Notes: a model not told the origin generated them from the sequence alone. DNA of 64,000 nt from Dactylosporangium sucinum (GCF_014647515.1 NZ_BMPI01000002.1:111484-175483); one strand, 5' to 3'; numbered from the stretch's first letter, positions 34,610 to 43,792 are shown. Program-made: numbers and translations.

Positions 34610-37395
34610 CGGGAACTCCTCATCTGGGGGTCGGCGGCGGTGACCGGGCCGGACCGGTGCACCGCGGCGTCGTCGGTACCGAGGTAGGCCCGCACCACGT
34701 CCGGGTGCGCCCGGACGGCGTCGGGCGCGCCGTCGGCGATGACCCGCCCGCGGTCCATCGCGACGAGCCGCCCGGCGAGGCGGGACAGCAGCGGCAGGTC
34801 GTGCTCGATGATCAGCAGGGTGGTGCCGAGCTCGCGGTGGATGCGCAGCAGCAGGTCGCCGAGGGCGACCCCGTCGGCCTGCGAGACGCCGGAGGACGGC
34901 TCGTCGAGCAGCAGCAGGGCCGGTTCGAGGGCGAGGAGGCAGGCGAGCTCGACCATCCGCCGGGTGCCGGTCGACAGCGCGCCGACCTGCGTGCCGGCCA
35001 CCGCGGACAGTCCCATGAGGTCGACCAGCTCGGTGGCGCGGGCCGCCTTGCGCCGCTCGGCCAGCCCGGCGCCGAGCGCGGAGACGGCGAGCCGGCTCGG
35101 CGCGGTGCGCTCCCCCGCCGTCATGACCGTCTCCAGGACCGTCATCGTGGCGAACAGGCGGGCGTCCTGGAACGAGCGGACGAGCCCGAGCCTGGCCCGG
35201 CGCTCGGGTGCGAAGCCGGTGACGTCACGTCCGGCGAATCCCACGGTACCGGCGTCGGGCCGCACGAACCCCGCCAGGATCTCGAAGAACGTGGTCTTCC
35301 CGGCGCCGTTCGGCCCGATGATGCCGACGACCTCCCCCGCGGCCACGTCGAGCGACACCCCGGCGACCGCGGTGACGCCCCCGTAGGCCTTCGCGACCCC
35401 GCGCACCGACAGCAACGGCGTCCCCGGAGCGGGCGCCGGGGTGGTCCGCGGCGGCAGCGCGACGACGGGCGGGGGCGCGGGCCGCCCGTTCACGGCCGGC
35501 TCGGGCGCGGCCGGAGCAGGGGCGGGGTCCGCAGCTGGGCGAACGAAGCGGGCCGCGGCCAGGTCCCGCGCCTTGACCAGCAGGCCGCCCAGGCCGCCCG
35601 GCAGCAGGATCACCACCAGCAGCCAGCCCAGCGTCAGCGCCGCCTGCCCCGGGATGCCCAGCGGCAGGAAGGCCGGGATGCCGACGATCACCAGGGCGCC
35701 GAGCAGCGGCCCGCCCAGCAGCGCGATCCCGCCGACCACGGTCAGCGCCACCACGTCGATGCCGGCGGAGGCCGGGAAGCTGTTCACGGTGAGCTGGCTC
35801 TGGCCGTGGCCGATGACCGCGCCGCCGAGGCCGGCGAGGGCGCCGGCGACCGCGTACGCCTGCAGCTTGCGCAGCGGCGCCGGGACGGTCAGGGCGCGGG
35901 CCGCCTCCTCGTTGTCGCGCAGCGCGGTGAGCAGCCGGCCGAAGCCGCCGCGGCGCAGGTTCGCCGTCAGCCACAGCCCGATCGCGAGCATCATGAGGGC
36001 GAACAGGTAGTAGTCGGCGGCCACCTCGAGCGGGTAGCCGGCCCAGCTCGGCTTGGGGCTGGGCACGCCCGAGCCGAGCAGCCAGTCCCGCCGCAGCAGG
36101 AACGAGGTCGTGGCGAGGGCGAAGGCGAGCGTCGTCACGGCGAGGGCCAGCCCGCGCAGCCGCAGCGCGGGGACGCCGACGAGCGCGGCGGCCACGGCGG
36201 CGGCCACGGCGCCGCAGCCGATGCCGAGGACGAAGTTGCCGGTCGAGGCGCCGACCCGCACCGACACGGCGCCGCCGATGCCGGCGAACGCGAACTGGCC
36301 CAGCGACAGCTCCCCGGCGACGCCGGTGACGACGAGCACCGACAGCCCGACGAGGGTGAACCCGGCGATGGTGGTGAGGGCCGAGGCGGTCTCGTTGTCG
36401 ACGACGTAGGCGAGGGCGGCGGCGACCGCGAACCCGGCGCCGGCGACGAGCAGCCCCAGCCGGCGCACCGGCCACGGGCCGGGCAGCGGCGCGGCGCCGC
36501 CGCGGGTCCAGCCGCGCTCGTCGGCGTCGCGCCGGCTCAGCCGCGGCTGGCGCAGCAGGGCGATGAGGATCGTGGCGCCGAGGACGACCTGCACCAGGCC
36601 GGTGCCGCCGGCGTGGGCGAGCAGGAACTGTTCGAGCACGCCGATGCCGAGCGACGCCGCGAACGCGATCGGGATCGACGACAGCCGGGCGATGACGGCG
36701 CCGGCGAGGCCCTTGAGGAGCAGGTCGGGGCCGAGCGAGTCGATCGACTGGGCGCCCTGGGTCGGGGTGACGAGGATGGCCGAGAACGCGGCCACGCCGC
36801 CGGCGATCGCCCACGCGACGGTCGCCATCCGCGGGGCGGGGACGCCGTCGAGCATGGCGGCGTCGGGCTGGTCGGCCGCGGCCCGGATGGCCAGCCCGTA
36901 GCGGGTGCGCTTGAGGAACAGGGCGAGGGCCACCAGCAGTACCGGCGTGAGGATCAGCATCGCCGTGAACGCCGGCCCGACCGGGGTGCGGCCGATGGTG
37001 AACGACGGCAGGCCCGGCGGCCGGGGGAAGGTGGCGCCGCTGACCCCCTGCCGGTTCACCAGCAGCGCGACGACGAGGATGAACTGGGACAGGCCCAGGG
37101 TGGCGATCATGCCGACGACCCGCGGCCGGTGCCGGAGGCGGCGCACGACGCCGGCCTCGATCCCGGCGCCGACGCCCGCGGCGACCAGCATCGCCGCCGG
37201 GAACGCGAGCCAGTAGGGCAGGCCCTGGCCGGTGACGAGCCGGCCGAGGACCGCGGCGCCGAAGACACCGATCGAGCCGTGGGCGAAGTTGACGAACCGG
37301 CTGCTGCGGTACACCAGGACGAGCCCGACCGCCAGCAGCGCGTACGTGAGACCGGTGAACAGGCCCAGCACGACCCGGTCGAGGACAATGCTCAT
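34606..37395 (-). CDS. Branched-chain-type ABC importer: LivH-LivM-LivG fusion
   Basis: A 929-residue fusion of parts that are normally three genes. Residues about 1-290 are a LivH permease (LTYALLAVGLVLVYRSSRFVNFAHG), about 315-615 a LivM permease (VTGVAGELSLGQFAFAGIGG), and about 670-910 a LivG ATPase (GPNGAGKTT Walker A, LSTGTRRMVELA signature, LLLLDEPSSG Walker B), joined by a Pro/Ala linker. Family 4 importers take up amino acids, amides or aromatic acids. ATG 37395 has GGAGGA upstream. The separate LivF ATPase and lipoprotein precede it in the operon. Confidence 0.92.
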   Translation of the reverse strand: MSIVLDRVVLGLFTGLTYALLAVGLVLVYRSSRFVNFAHGSIGVFGAAVLGRLVTGQGLPYWLAFPAAMLVAAGVGAGIEAGVVRRLRHRPRVVGMIATLGLSQFILVVALLVNRQGVSGATFPRPPGLPSFTIGRTPVGPAFTAMLILTPVLLVALALFLKRTRYGLAIRAAADQPDAAMLDGVPAPRMATVAWAIAGGVAAFSAILVTPTQGAQSIDSLGPDLLLKGLAGAVIARLSSIPIAFAASLGIGVLEQFLLAHAGGTGLVQVVLGATILIALLRQPRLSRRDADERGWTRGGAAPLPGPWPVRRLGLLVAGAGFAVAAALAYVVDNETASALTTIAGFTLVGLSVLVVTGVAGELSLGQFAFAGIGGAVSVRVGASTGNFVLGIGCGAVAAAVAAALVGVPALRLRGLALAVTTLAFALATTSFLLRRDWLLGSGVPSPKPSWAGYPLEVAADYYLFALMMLAIGLWLTANLRRGGFGRLLTALRDNEEAARALTVPAPLRKLQAYAVAGALAGLGGAVIGHGQSQLTVNSFPASAGIDVVALTVVGGIALLGGPLLGALVIVGIPAFLPLGIPGQAALTLGWLLVVILLPGGLGGLLVKARDLAAARFVRPAADPAPAPAAPEPAVNGRPAPPPVVALPPRTTPAPAPGTPLLSVRGVAKAYGGVTAVAGVSLDVAAGEVVGIIGPNGAGKTTFFEILAGFVRPDAGTVGFAGRDVTGFAPERRARLGLVRSFQDARLFATMTVLETVMTAGERTAPSRLAVSALGAGLAERRKAARATELVDLMGLSAVAGTQVGALSTGTRRMVELACLLALEPALLLLDEPSSGVSQADGVALGDLLLRIHRELGTTLLIIEHDLPLLSRLAGRLVAMDRGRVIADGAPDAVRAHPDVVRAYLGTDDAAVHRSGPVTAADPQMRSSR

Positions 37396-37477
37396 GCGTC
37401 CTCCGCTCCGCTCCGGCCGCATGCCTTCCAAACTGAGCCCGTGATGACCGGCCTCCTCCGCTTCGCTCCGGAACCGG

Positions 37478-38203
37478 TCATGCGTGACCGCCCAGCATCA
37501 GCGCCCGGACGAGGTCGGGGCGGTCGGCGAGGCCGGCGGCGGTGTGTTCGGCGACGACGGCGCCCTTCTCCATGAAGTAGAGGCGGTCCACCAGGGACAG
37601 CGCGACGTTCACCGACTGCTCGACGACGAGCAGCGCGGTGCCGAGCCGGTTGAGCCGGCGCACCAGCTCCAGCAGGCCGCCGACGACGACCGGGGCGAGG
37701 CCGAGCGAGAACTCGTCGACGAGCAGCACGCGGGGCCGCTGGACGAGGGTCTTGGCCAGCACCAGCATCTGCCGCTCGCCGCCGGAGAGGGTCGACGCGA
37801 GCTGGTCGCGGCGCTCGTACAGGCGGGGGAACACGGCGAAGGCGCCGTCGATCGCGTCGCGCAGGGCGGGGCCGCGCTGCCGCAGCGGGTAGCTGTACAT
37901 CCGCAGGTTCTCGGTCACGGTGAGAGTGCCGAACGCCTGCTGGCCGACCACTGTGGACAGTCCCAGCCGGACCCGCCGGGCGGCCGGCACGCCGGTGACG
38001 TCGCGCCCGCCGAGCCGCACGTGGCCGGCGGCCGGGCGCTGCAGGCCGGACAGCACCCGCAGCAGCGTGGTCTTGCCGACCCCGTTGGGCCCGCAGACGC
38101 CGACCATCTCGCCCTCGCCGACGCGCACGTCGACGCCGTAGAGGACCTGCACCGGGCCGTAGCCGGCGGCGATCCCCGCGCAGGACAGCGCGTCAGCCCG
38201 CAA
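37478..38203 (-). CDS. ABC importer ATPase LivF type
   Basis: A 241-residue ATPase: Walker A GPNGVGKTT (about residues 38-46), signature LSGGERQML, Walker B VLLVDEFSLGL, the last with Phe in place of the usual Pro. It pairs with the LivG domain of the downstream fusion. The start is TTG 38203, supported by GGAGG 6 bases upstream, inside the end of the preceding lipoprotein gene (11-base overlap). An 82-bp gap separates it from the fusion gene. Confidence 0.88.
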   Translation of the reverse strand: MRADALSCAGIAAGYGPVQVLYGVDVRVGEGEMVGVCGPNGVGKTTLLRVLSGLQRPAAGHVRLGGRDVTGVPAARRVRLGLSTVVGQQAFGTLTVTENLRMYSYPLRQRGPALRDAIDGAFAVFPRLYERRDQLASTLSGGERQMLVLAKTLVQRPRVLLVDEFSLGLAPVVVGGLLELVRRLNRLGTALLVVEQSVNVALSLVDRLYFMEKGAVVAEHTAAGLADRPDLVRALMLGGHA

Positions 38204-39527
38204 AGGGCACCTCCGGACCCTGGTAGGTGAAGCACGTGCAGCCGCCGTCGTAGGCCATCGGGCGGTACCCGTTGGCGGCGGCGAAGCGGTCCGGGCCGAG
38301 CAGCCCGGCGAACCCGGCGGCGGGCACGAACGTCGTGCCGAGCGCGCGGACGGCCTGCGACCAGCCGGCGGCGTTGAGGTTCGGCCCGAGGCTCTGTGCG
38401 CCGGCCCTGAGGAGCCGGACGGCGTCGCAGTAGGTGAAGGCGACGCGGGCGTTCTCCCGCGTGGCGAACGACTCGCCGGCCGCCGCGAAGATGCCGAGAC
38501 ACTCGCGCTCGGCGTCGGTGGCCGGGAACCCGTAGACGCTGTCGGGGACGTCCTGGCTCGGGTTGAAGCCGATGCCGATCGCCCCTTCGAGGCCCTCCCG
38601 CGGGATCGTCGACGGGTTGTTCACGAGGAAGCTCGGGTTGTCGAAGCTGGACAGCGCGTACCGCGCCGTGAAGCTCTGCGCCGCCGCCACGGTGAGGAAG
38701 AACGGCGCCATCCGCGCCCCGCCGAGGAAGAACACCCGGTCGATGCCCTTGGCCCGGAAGTCGACCGCCGCCTGGTTGAGCCCCGCGTTGAGGGTGCCGA
38801 GGTCGGTGGTGTCGATCCAGGCGACGGCCGGTGTCACGCCGAGCCTCTTCAGCGCGGGTACCGCGAGCCGCTCGTACGCCGCGCGGTTGGGCGGGGTGTC
38901 GGCGGCGACGACCCCGGCGGAGTTCTCGCCGGCGAAGTAGCCCTGCTGGTCGAGGCTGGCCAGGAAGGCCCGCACGAACTCGTCGTAGTCGGGGTAGCTG
39001 GCGGACCAGAGGTACGGGGCGAGCTTGGTGAAGGTCTCGTGGTCGTCGGCGACCAGGGTGGCGTCGAGCACGAGCGTGCGGCGCTGGGCGTAGCAGGGGC
39101 GGGCGTTGGCCTGGAACTGGCCGGTGAGGACCACGGCGAACGCCTTGTCGTCCTGGGTGATCTGGTTGCAGAGCCGCTCCTCGGCGGCCGGCGAGTCGTC
39201 GGAGGCCTCGTAGTTGCGGTAGACCGCCGCCATCTTCCGCCCGCCGATGCCGCCGCCCGCGTTGACCCACGCCTCCAGGGCCTTGGCCTGCTTCGCGCCG
39301 TCGCCGGCGTCGGCCGTCTTGAAGCCGGTGATGCCGGAGGTCGCCCGCAGGTCGACGCCGACGAACACGACCTTCACCGTGTCGGCGGTGACGCCGGGCC
39401 CGGGGCCGGTGGGGTCGGCCTTGTCCTGCGCGCCGGGCATCACCGCCGAGCAGCCGGCGAACGCCACGACGGCGAGCACCGCCGCGGCGGCCGCGCGCAG
39501 TGCGAGTGAGCGGTCAGCGATCCGCAC
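38193..39527 (-). CDS. Substrate-binding lipoprotein of the ABC importer
   Basis: A 444-residue type I periplasmic-binding-fold protein (Leu/Ile/Val-binding superfamily). Signal with lipobox VVAFAGC, Cys26 being lipidated. The body begins with VKVVFVGVDLRATSG and has paired lobes. An unusual C-terminus contains DGGCTCFTYQG with two close Cys, which may form a disulfide or bind a ligand. GTG 39527 overlaps the previous gene's stop by 14 bases. It delivers the imported substrate to the Liv permeases; the ligand cannot be told from the sequence. Confidence 0.85.
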   Translation of the reverse strand: MRIADRSLALRAAAAAVLAVVAFAGCSAVMPGAQDKADPTGPGPGVTADTVKVVFVGVDLRATSGITGFKTADAGDGAKQAKALEAWVNAGGGIGGRKMAAVYRNYEASDDSPAAEERLCNQITQDDKAFAVVLTGQFQANARPCYAQRRTLVLDATLVADDHETFTKLAPYLWSASYPDYDEFVRAFLASLDQQGYFAGENSAGVVAADTPPNRAAYERLAVPALKRLGVTPAVAWIDTTDLGTLNAGLNQAAVDFRAKGIDRVFFLGGARMAPFFLTVAAAQSFTARYALSSFDNPSFLVNNPSTIPREGLEGAIGIGFNPSQDVPDSVYGFPATDAERECLGIFAAAGESFATRENARVAFTYCDAVRLLRAGAQSLGPNLNAAGWSQAVRALGTTFVPAAGFAGLLGPDRFAAANGYRPMAYDGGCTCFTYQGPEVPFAG

Positions 39528-40680
39528 GCCAGAACCTCCAACTGGTCTGCCTGGCCGGTTTGTTCAGGACCTCGTCGAGGGCCGTCAGGTCCACGACGGC
39601 GGTGTCCGGCTCGCGTCGCTCCTCGGCCGTGCCGAGCACCCGGTCGAGCGCGGCCAGGTCGACGACCGCGGTGTCCGGGCCGCCGCCGGGGTCGGCCAGC
39701 AGCTCCCGCAGCGTGGCCGCGCTGACCTGCGCGCCGGCCTGCCGGCGCAGCCGCCGCACGCCGGGCGCGTCGTCGAAGACGAGGACCGCGCCGAGCGCCG
39801 GCACCCGCACGACCGGCGGCAGCAGGAACGGGTCGTCGCCGGCCGGCAGCGGGCGGGGTCCGGCCGCCCGGTGGTGCCTGATCCGGCGGTACACGCCGAG
39901 CGCGATGAGCGCGACGCCGAGGACGTTGAGGCCGACGAGCCCCCACGGGTAGGCGTCGTACGGGACCGAGGCCGCGCCGAGGCCGGCGATGTCGGCGCGG
40001 ACCTGGTAGCGGCCGAACGCGGCGAACGGGATCGTCACCGGCGCGCGCAGCTCGCGGGTCTCCCCCGGGCGCAGCTCGCCGGACGGCGGTGCGGGCGCCG
40101 GGTCGCCGCCGCCCTTGCCGACCCGCACGTTGAACGGCAGGTCGCGCAGGGTCTGGGCGCCGGGGTTGCGGACCTGGTACACCAGGGTCCGGTGGGCCTC
40201 GGCGCCGAACCACTCGGTCCACCGCGGACGGCCGTCGAGCCGCACGGCGACGACCTCGAGCCGGGACACGCTCGCCCCGGCGGCCGGCACCGGTCCGGTG
40301 GCGTGGCCGGGGATCGCGATCGGCACGTCGACGTGGCCGGCGACGCCGGTGCCGACCATCGCCACGTGGATGACGCACGGGCACGGCCGGGGCGGGTCGC
40401 CGACGCGCACCTGGACGCCGAACGTGCCGTCGTCGTGGACCGGGGTGGCGAGGGCCTGCCGCATGTCGCACGCGGCCGAGCCGGTCAGGGCCAGCTCGCC
40501 GCAGGTGACGAGCTGCAGCAGTTGGCCGCCGGGCCAGCCGCTGCCGCGCACGGTGACGGTGTCGCCGGCGCGGGCCTCGGGCACGCTGACGGTGGCGTCC
40601 AGGCCGTCGGCCGCGGCCGGGCGGGCCGCGGCCGCCAGCAGGATCGCCAGCCCGCACAGCACGGTCAGGATGCGCCTCAT
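39514..40680 (-). CDS. Exported single-pass protein with Ig-like domains and repeated cytosolic tail
   Basis: A 388-residue protein: signal peptide (1-24), a beta-rich external domain with Cys-containing segments (VTCGELALTGSAACDM, PRPCPCVIH), a helix at about 250-272 (WGLVGLNVLGVALIALGVY), and a cytosolic tail with two copies of DTAVVDL-x-ALDxVL. I do not recognise the family. Its start overlaps the stop of the DUF916-type gene and its end overlaps the lipoprotein gene. It may link the surface complex to the importer (inference). Confidence 0.75.
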   Translation of the reverse strand: MRRILTVLCGLAILLAAAARPAAADGLDATVSVPEARAGDTVTVRGSGWPGGQLLQLVTCGELALTGSAACDMRQALATPVHDDGTFGVQVRVGDPPRPCPCVIHVAMVGTGVAGHVDVPIAIPGHATGPVPAAGASVSRLEVVAVRLDGRPRWTEWFGAEAHRTLVYQVRNPGAQTLRDLPFNVRVGKGGGDPAPAPPSGELRPGETRELRAPVTIPFAAFGRYQVRADIAGLGAASVPYDAYPWGLVGLNVLGVALIALGVYRRIRHHRAAGPRPLPAGDDPFLLPPVVRVPALGAVLVFDDAPGVRRLRRQAGAQVSAATLRELLADPGGGPDTAVVDLAALDRVLGTAEERREPDTAVVDLTALDEVLNKPARQTSWRFWRADR

Positions 40681-41654
40681 CCGGCCGCCACGGGTTCGCT
40701 CAGGCGGCGCCGCGGGACGGCCTTGAACGCCTTCGCGCGGCGCCGGCGGTACCAGATGAGCGAAATGACGCCGGCGAGCAGCAGCCCGACGACGGGCCAG
40801 CTCACCACGAACGTGCGGTCGGTGGCGGTCGCGGTCACGCCGCCGTCCGCCACGGCCGTGACCCGGGTGGTGACGATGTCGAACGGCCACACGCCGTCGA
40901 CGGTGCCGCTCAGCTCGGTCCGCGCGCCGGGCAGCAGGTCGACCTGCGGAACCGTGCTACGCGGGCGGACCGCGTGGCCGAACAGCCCGGTCACCGTGAC
41001 GGTGATCGCCGGCGGCAGGTGCAGGTTGCCGGTGTTGGTGACGACGCAGGCCCAGTCACCGTCCACCGTGGACGGCAGCCAGGGCGTGGCGTGGCGCAGC
41101 CGCACGGCGGTGACCGACAGGCCGGGCACGGCGGGGCCGCTCACGCGCAGGTACACGCGGGCCGCGACGGCGCGGCGGACGGTGACGTCGACGCCGCCCT
41201 GCTTCGCGGTCGCGCCGGGCTGCTCCTCCATCGCGACGATGCCGCCGACGTGGTCGCCGGGGCTCGCGTTGGCCGGCACGGTGATGACGAACGGGATGTC
41301 GACCTGGGTCTTCGCCGGGACGTTGACGGTGATGGCGCCGACCTGGGTCCAGGCGCCGAGGTCGGTCTGCCGCTGGTCCTGGGTGCGCAGGCCGAAGCCG
41401 CCGTCGCGCGGGGTGTTGTAGGCGTCGGCGCCGTACATGCGGAACACCCGGGGCTGTTCTGCAAGGTTGGCCACGCGCACCGAGTCCTGCACGGAGGTGC
41501 CGGGGGCGGACTCGAGGAAGAAGTACTGGCGGGGCGCGGGGCCCGGGTTGGCCGGCGGCGTCGGGCTGACCGACCACTCGCCGTTGTCGGCGGCGTGGGC
41601 GGCGCCCGGCCACATGACGGCCGCGAGCACGACCAGTGCCAGCTTCGTGCGCAT
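40677..41654 (-). CDS. DUF916-type (WxL-interacting) exported membrane protein
   Basis: A 325-residue protein with signal peptide (1-22, ending AHAA), a beta-sandwich domain matching DUF916 (PGTSVQDSVRVANLAEQP, ASPGDHVGGIVA), a second beta domain and a C-terminal helix (VVGLLLAGVISLIWY) with basic end. In Gram-positive bacteria DUF916 proteins bind peptidoglycan and WxL surface proteins. The upstream gene encodes a WxL-like protein, which matches. ATG 41654 follows GGGAGG. Confidence 0.82.
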   Translation of the reverse strand: MRTKLALVVLAAVMWPGAAHAADNGEWSVSPTPPANPGPAPRQYFFLESAPGTSVQDSVRVANLAEQPRVFRMYGADAYNTPRDGGFGLRTQDQRQTDLGAWTQVGAITVNVPAKTQVDIPFVITVPANASPGDHVGGIVAMEEQPGATAKQGGVDVTVRRAVAARVYLRVSGPAVPGLSVTAVRLRHATPWLPSTVDGDWACVVTNTGNLHLPPAITVTVTGLFGHAVRPRSTVPQVDLLPGARTELSGTVDGVWPFDIVTTRVTAVADGGVTATATDRTFVVSWPVVGLLLAGVISLIWYRRRRAKAFKAVPRRRLSEPVAAG

Positions 41655-41712
41655 GCTGCCTCCCTCGGCGTGGTTGAGGTGGGGGCCCGGCAGGACCCCC
41701 ACCCCGGCTTGG

Positions 41713-43365
41713 TCAGCTCAGCGTGATCGTGAGCGTGGCCGTGTAGCTGCCGGCCTGCTGGAAGGCCGGGACCTGCAGGTTGAGCGCCGCGGCGGCGTCG
41801 AAGCTGCCGCCCGTGCCGGCGGCGTTGGCCGGCGCCGAGCACAGGGTCGAGCCGTCGACCGCACCGGCGGAGCCGGCCGTGGCGGTGACCGCGTTGGTGA
41901 AGCCCGCGGTGGCCGTGCACGTCGGCGTCCAGGTGAGGCTGGCCTTCGGGATGGTGCCGCCAGGAGTACCGGTGAAGTCGCTCACCGAGCCGACCAGGCT
42001 CCAGCCGAAGGTGCTGCCGCGGAAGTCCGTCACGGTGATCGGCGCGAGCGCGCCGGTGCCGTTCTGGACGGTGCCGTTGAGCGTGACCCCGCTCAGCGCC
42101 ACGTTGCCCGAGCCGGCGGCGCGCGACATCGCGAGGTTGCCCGCCGTCACCGTCTGGGACAGGTTGTAGGTGAGGTTGCAGGAGCCGCTGGTCGCCGCGC
42201 CGGCCTTCGCCACGCAGGAGTCGGCCGAGGCCGTCCAGGTGGCGACGGCGAACAGCGTGCCCGGGCCGGTGCCTGAGGACGCGCCGATGTACGCCGTGGT
42301 CGGGTCGTTGACCGTGAACGAGGCGCTGATCGCCCCGGCCCCGGTCGCGGTCGCGGTGACCGCCGCGTCGGCCGTCGCCGGGGGCGGCGGCGCACCCGCC
42401 TGGTAGCCCCGGACGGTGACCGTGCTGCCCGGGTTCCAGTTGGTGCCGGTGACCGCCACCGCGGTGCCCGCCCCGCCACCACCGGGCGTGATGGAGATGG
42501 CCGGGGCGCCGAGGATGGTGATCGCGGTGGTGACGGTGTTGGTGCCGTCGGAGACCGACAGCGTCCGGGCGCCGGTCGTGGCGCCGGACGGGACCGCGAG
42601 GGTGCCGGCGCCGGCGCCGGTGGCGTCGGTGGTGCCGGTGCCGCTGCCTTCGCCGGTACCGCTGCCGCCGGCGTTCTTCAACGACGCGGTGAGGGTCGCG
42701 CTCGGCGCCATCCCCGTCACCGAGAAGTTGACGGTGTTGCCGGCCCGGGCCGCCGTCGTGACGGTCTGCCCGGTGATGGAGGTGATGGTGGTGCCGCCAC
42801 CGAACACGCTGAAGTTCTCGACGATCGTGGTCGGTTCCGGCGCCGCCTTGTGGTCGCGGTCGCCGGCGTTCGAGCAGTACGTCTTGGCGGTCGAGTTGTT
42901 GAACTGGACCTGCGTGACGGTGAGCGAGCCGGCGCCCGCCGCACCGGCGACGTACGTGCCGGTGGCGGTGATCGGGCCGAGCGGTGCGCTTGCGGGCGCC
43001 GCTGCCGCCGGGTAGGTGGCCATGTTGAGCGTGACGGTCCCGGACTGGGAGCCGCCCAGCGCAAGCTTGACCGCGACCGGCACGTCACCCGCGTTGAGCG
43101 GGACGGGACCGTTGTTGGGTCCCGCCGCGGCGGTGAAGGTGACCGTGACGGTCTGCCCGGGCGCCGGCGTGGCCGGCGACTGGGTGAGGGCGAACGTGTC
43201 GTTCCACGTCGTCGGCGAGGTGCCCGTCCCGGCGTCGCTGAAGTAGATGCGACATCCGAGCGAGTTCGCCGTCGGCCCGTACGCCTGGGCGGTCGCGCCG
43301 CCGAAGGCGATGGCAGCGGTGAGCCCTAGGGCTCCGGCCGCGGCCAGTCTGGAGTGGGTTCCCAT
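41713..43365 (-). CDS. WxL-like secreted surface protein
   Basis: A 550-residue exported protein, first gene of the import operon. Signal peptide 1-28; domain 1 (about 32-180) starts LGCRIYFSDAGTGTSPTTW and ends GDRDHKAAPEPTTIVE; next come IPT/Ig-like repeats (GNTVNFSVTGMAPSATLTAS, GAGTAVAVTGTNWNPGSTV); the C-terminal 170 residues (FGWSLVGSVSDF, ASLTWTP) resemble a WxL domain. There is no LPXTG or C-terminal helix, so it probably sticks to the wall through the DUF916-type partner. ATG 43365 has GAGGAAG upstream; the operator at 43417 lies 52 bp upstream. Confidence 0.8.
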   Translation of the reverse strand: MGTHSRLAAAGALGLTAAIAFGGATAQAYGPTANSLGCRIYFSDAGTGTSPTTWNDTFALTQSPATPAPGQTVTVTFTAAAGPNNGPVPLNAGDVPVAVKLALGGSQSGTVTLNMATYPAAAAPASAPLGPITATGTYVAGAAGAGSLTVTQVQFNNSTAKTYCSNAGDRDHKAAPEPTTIVENFSVFGGGTTITSITGQTVTTAARAGNTVNFSVTGMAPSATLTASLKNAGGSGTGEGSGTGTTDATGAGAGTLAVPSGATTGARTLSVSDGTNTVTTAITILGAPAISITPGGGGAGTAVAVTGTNWNPGSTVTVRGYQAGAPPPPATADAAVTATATGAGAISASFTVNDPTTAYIGASSGTGPGTLFAVATWTASADSCVAKAGAATSGSCNLTYNLSQTVTAGNLAMSRAAGSGNVALSGVTLNGTVQNGTGALAPITVTDFRGSTFGWSLVGSVSDFTGTPGGTIPKASLTWTPTCTATAGFTNAVTATAGSAGAVDGSTLCSAPANAAGTGGSFDAAAALNLQVPAFQQAGSYTATLTITLS

Positions 43366-43416
43366 CGCTTCCTCTCTGGTGGTACCGCAGCGGGCTGCCC
43401 ACCGACCAGCCAGGCT

Positions 43417-43443
43417 GTTTCGCAGAGTGAAACGGCGTTTCTT
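43417..43443. promoter_or_regulatory. IclR-type operator, site 6, of the import operon
   Basis: GTTTCGC-AGA-GTGAAAC (43417-43433), then after 3 nt a third half-site GTTTCTT. It lies between the promoter at 43456-43485 and the WxL-like gene, so binding would repress or roadblock the operon. Confidence 0.72.
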
Positions 43444-43455
43444 CGGTGGTAACGT

Positions 43456-43485
43456 CATTAAGGCGTCATGGCGTCGCGTTGTCAA
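43456..43485 (-). promoter_or_regulatory. Promoter of the surface/import operon
   Basis: On the minus strand TTGACA (43485-43480), 18-bp spacer, TTAATG (43461-43456), followed by the operator 22 bp downstream. Arrangement as at 13616 and 49116. Confidence 0.6.
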
Positions 43486-43559
43486 CCGTCCGGTCCGGCG
43501 TTGTTGGGTTTCGCCGCGCCGCTGTTACACCCCCGACACACGCGCTGCGGCACAGCCCG

Positions 43560-43733
43560 GCCTCGCGCGGCCGCGCGACCTCGGGCTGCGCGGCTCCCCA
43601 CGGCCGCGAGGCGCGCGCGGCGCGGCTCGCGCGGCGCGGCTCGCCGTGGTCGCGCGGCCTCGCGCTGCGCGGCTCCCCGCGGCAGCGGCGCGGTCCCTCG
43701 GCCTCGGCGCGCGCCTCGCGGCTCGCGGCTTCA
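43560..43733. repeat. Extremely GC-rich degenerate repeat region
   Basis: A low-complexity stretch of CGCGGC/GCGCGGCTC-type units directly beside the hairpin at 43734. I see no gene in it. It fills most of the 496-bp gap between the import operon promoter and the next gene. Confidence 0.6.
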
Positions 43734-43792
43734 CGAGTTGACCTTGGTGGATTTCCGCTGCCGGGGCGGCGAAATCCACCAAGGTCAACTCG
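43734..43792. repeat. Long perfect inverted repeat (hairpin element, variant)
   Basis: A 22-bp perfect stem (43734-43755 with 43771-43792; core TTGACCTTGGTGGATTTC) around a 15-nt GC-rich loop. The sequence differs from the copies at 4263 and 48611, but stem length, loop size and the TTGGTsGATyT core are alike. It ends 70 bp after the hydrolase gene stop on the minus strand and could terminate that transcript. Confidence 0.9.

Noticed and set aside
43560..43733. Possible coding region in the GC-rich stretch
   Set aside because: Open in several frames but with only Arg/Ala/Pro low-complexity translations and no ribosome site.
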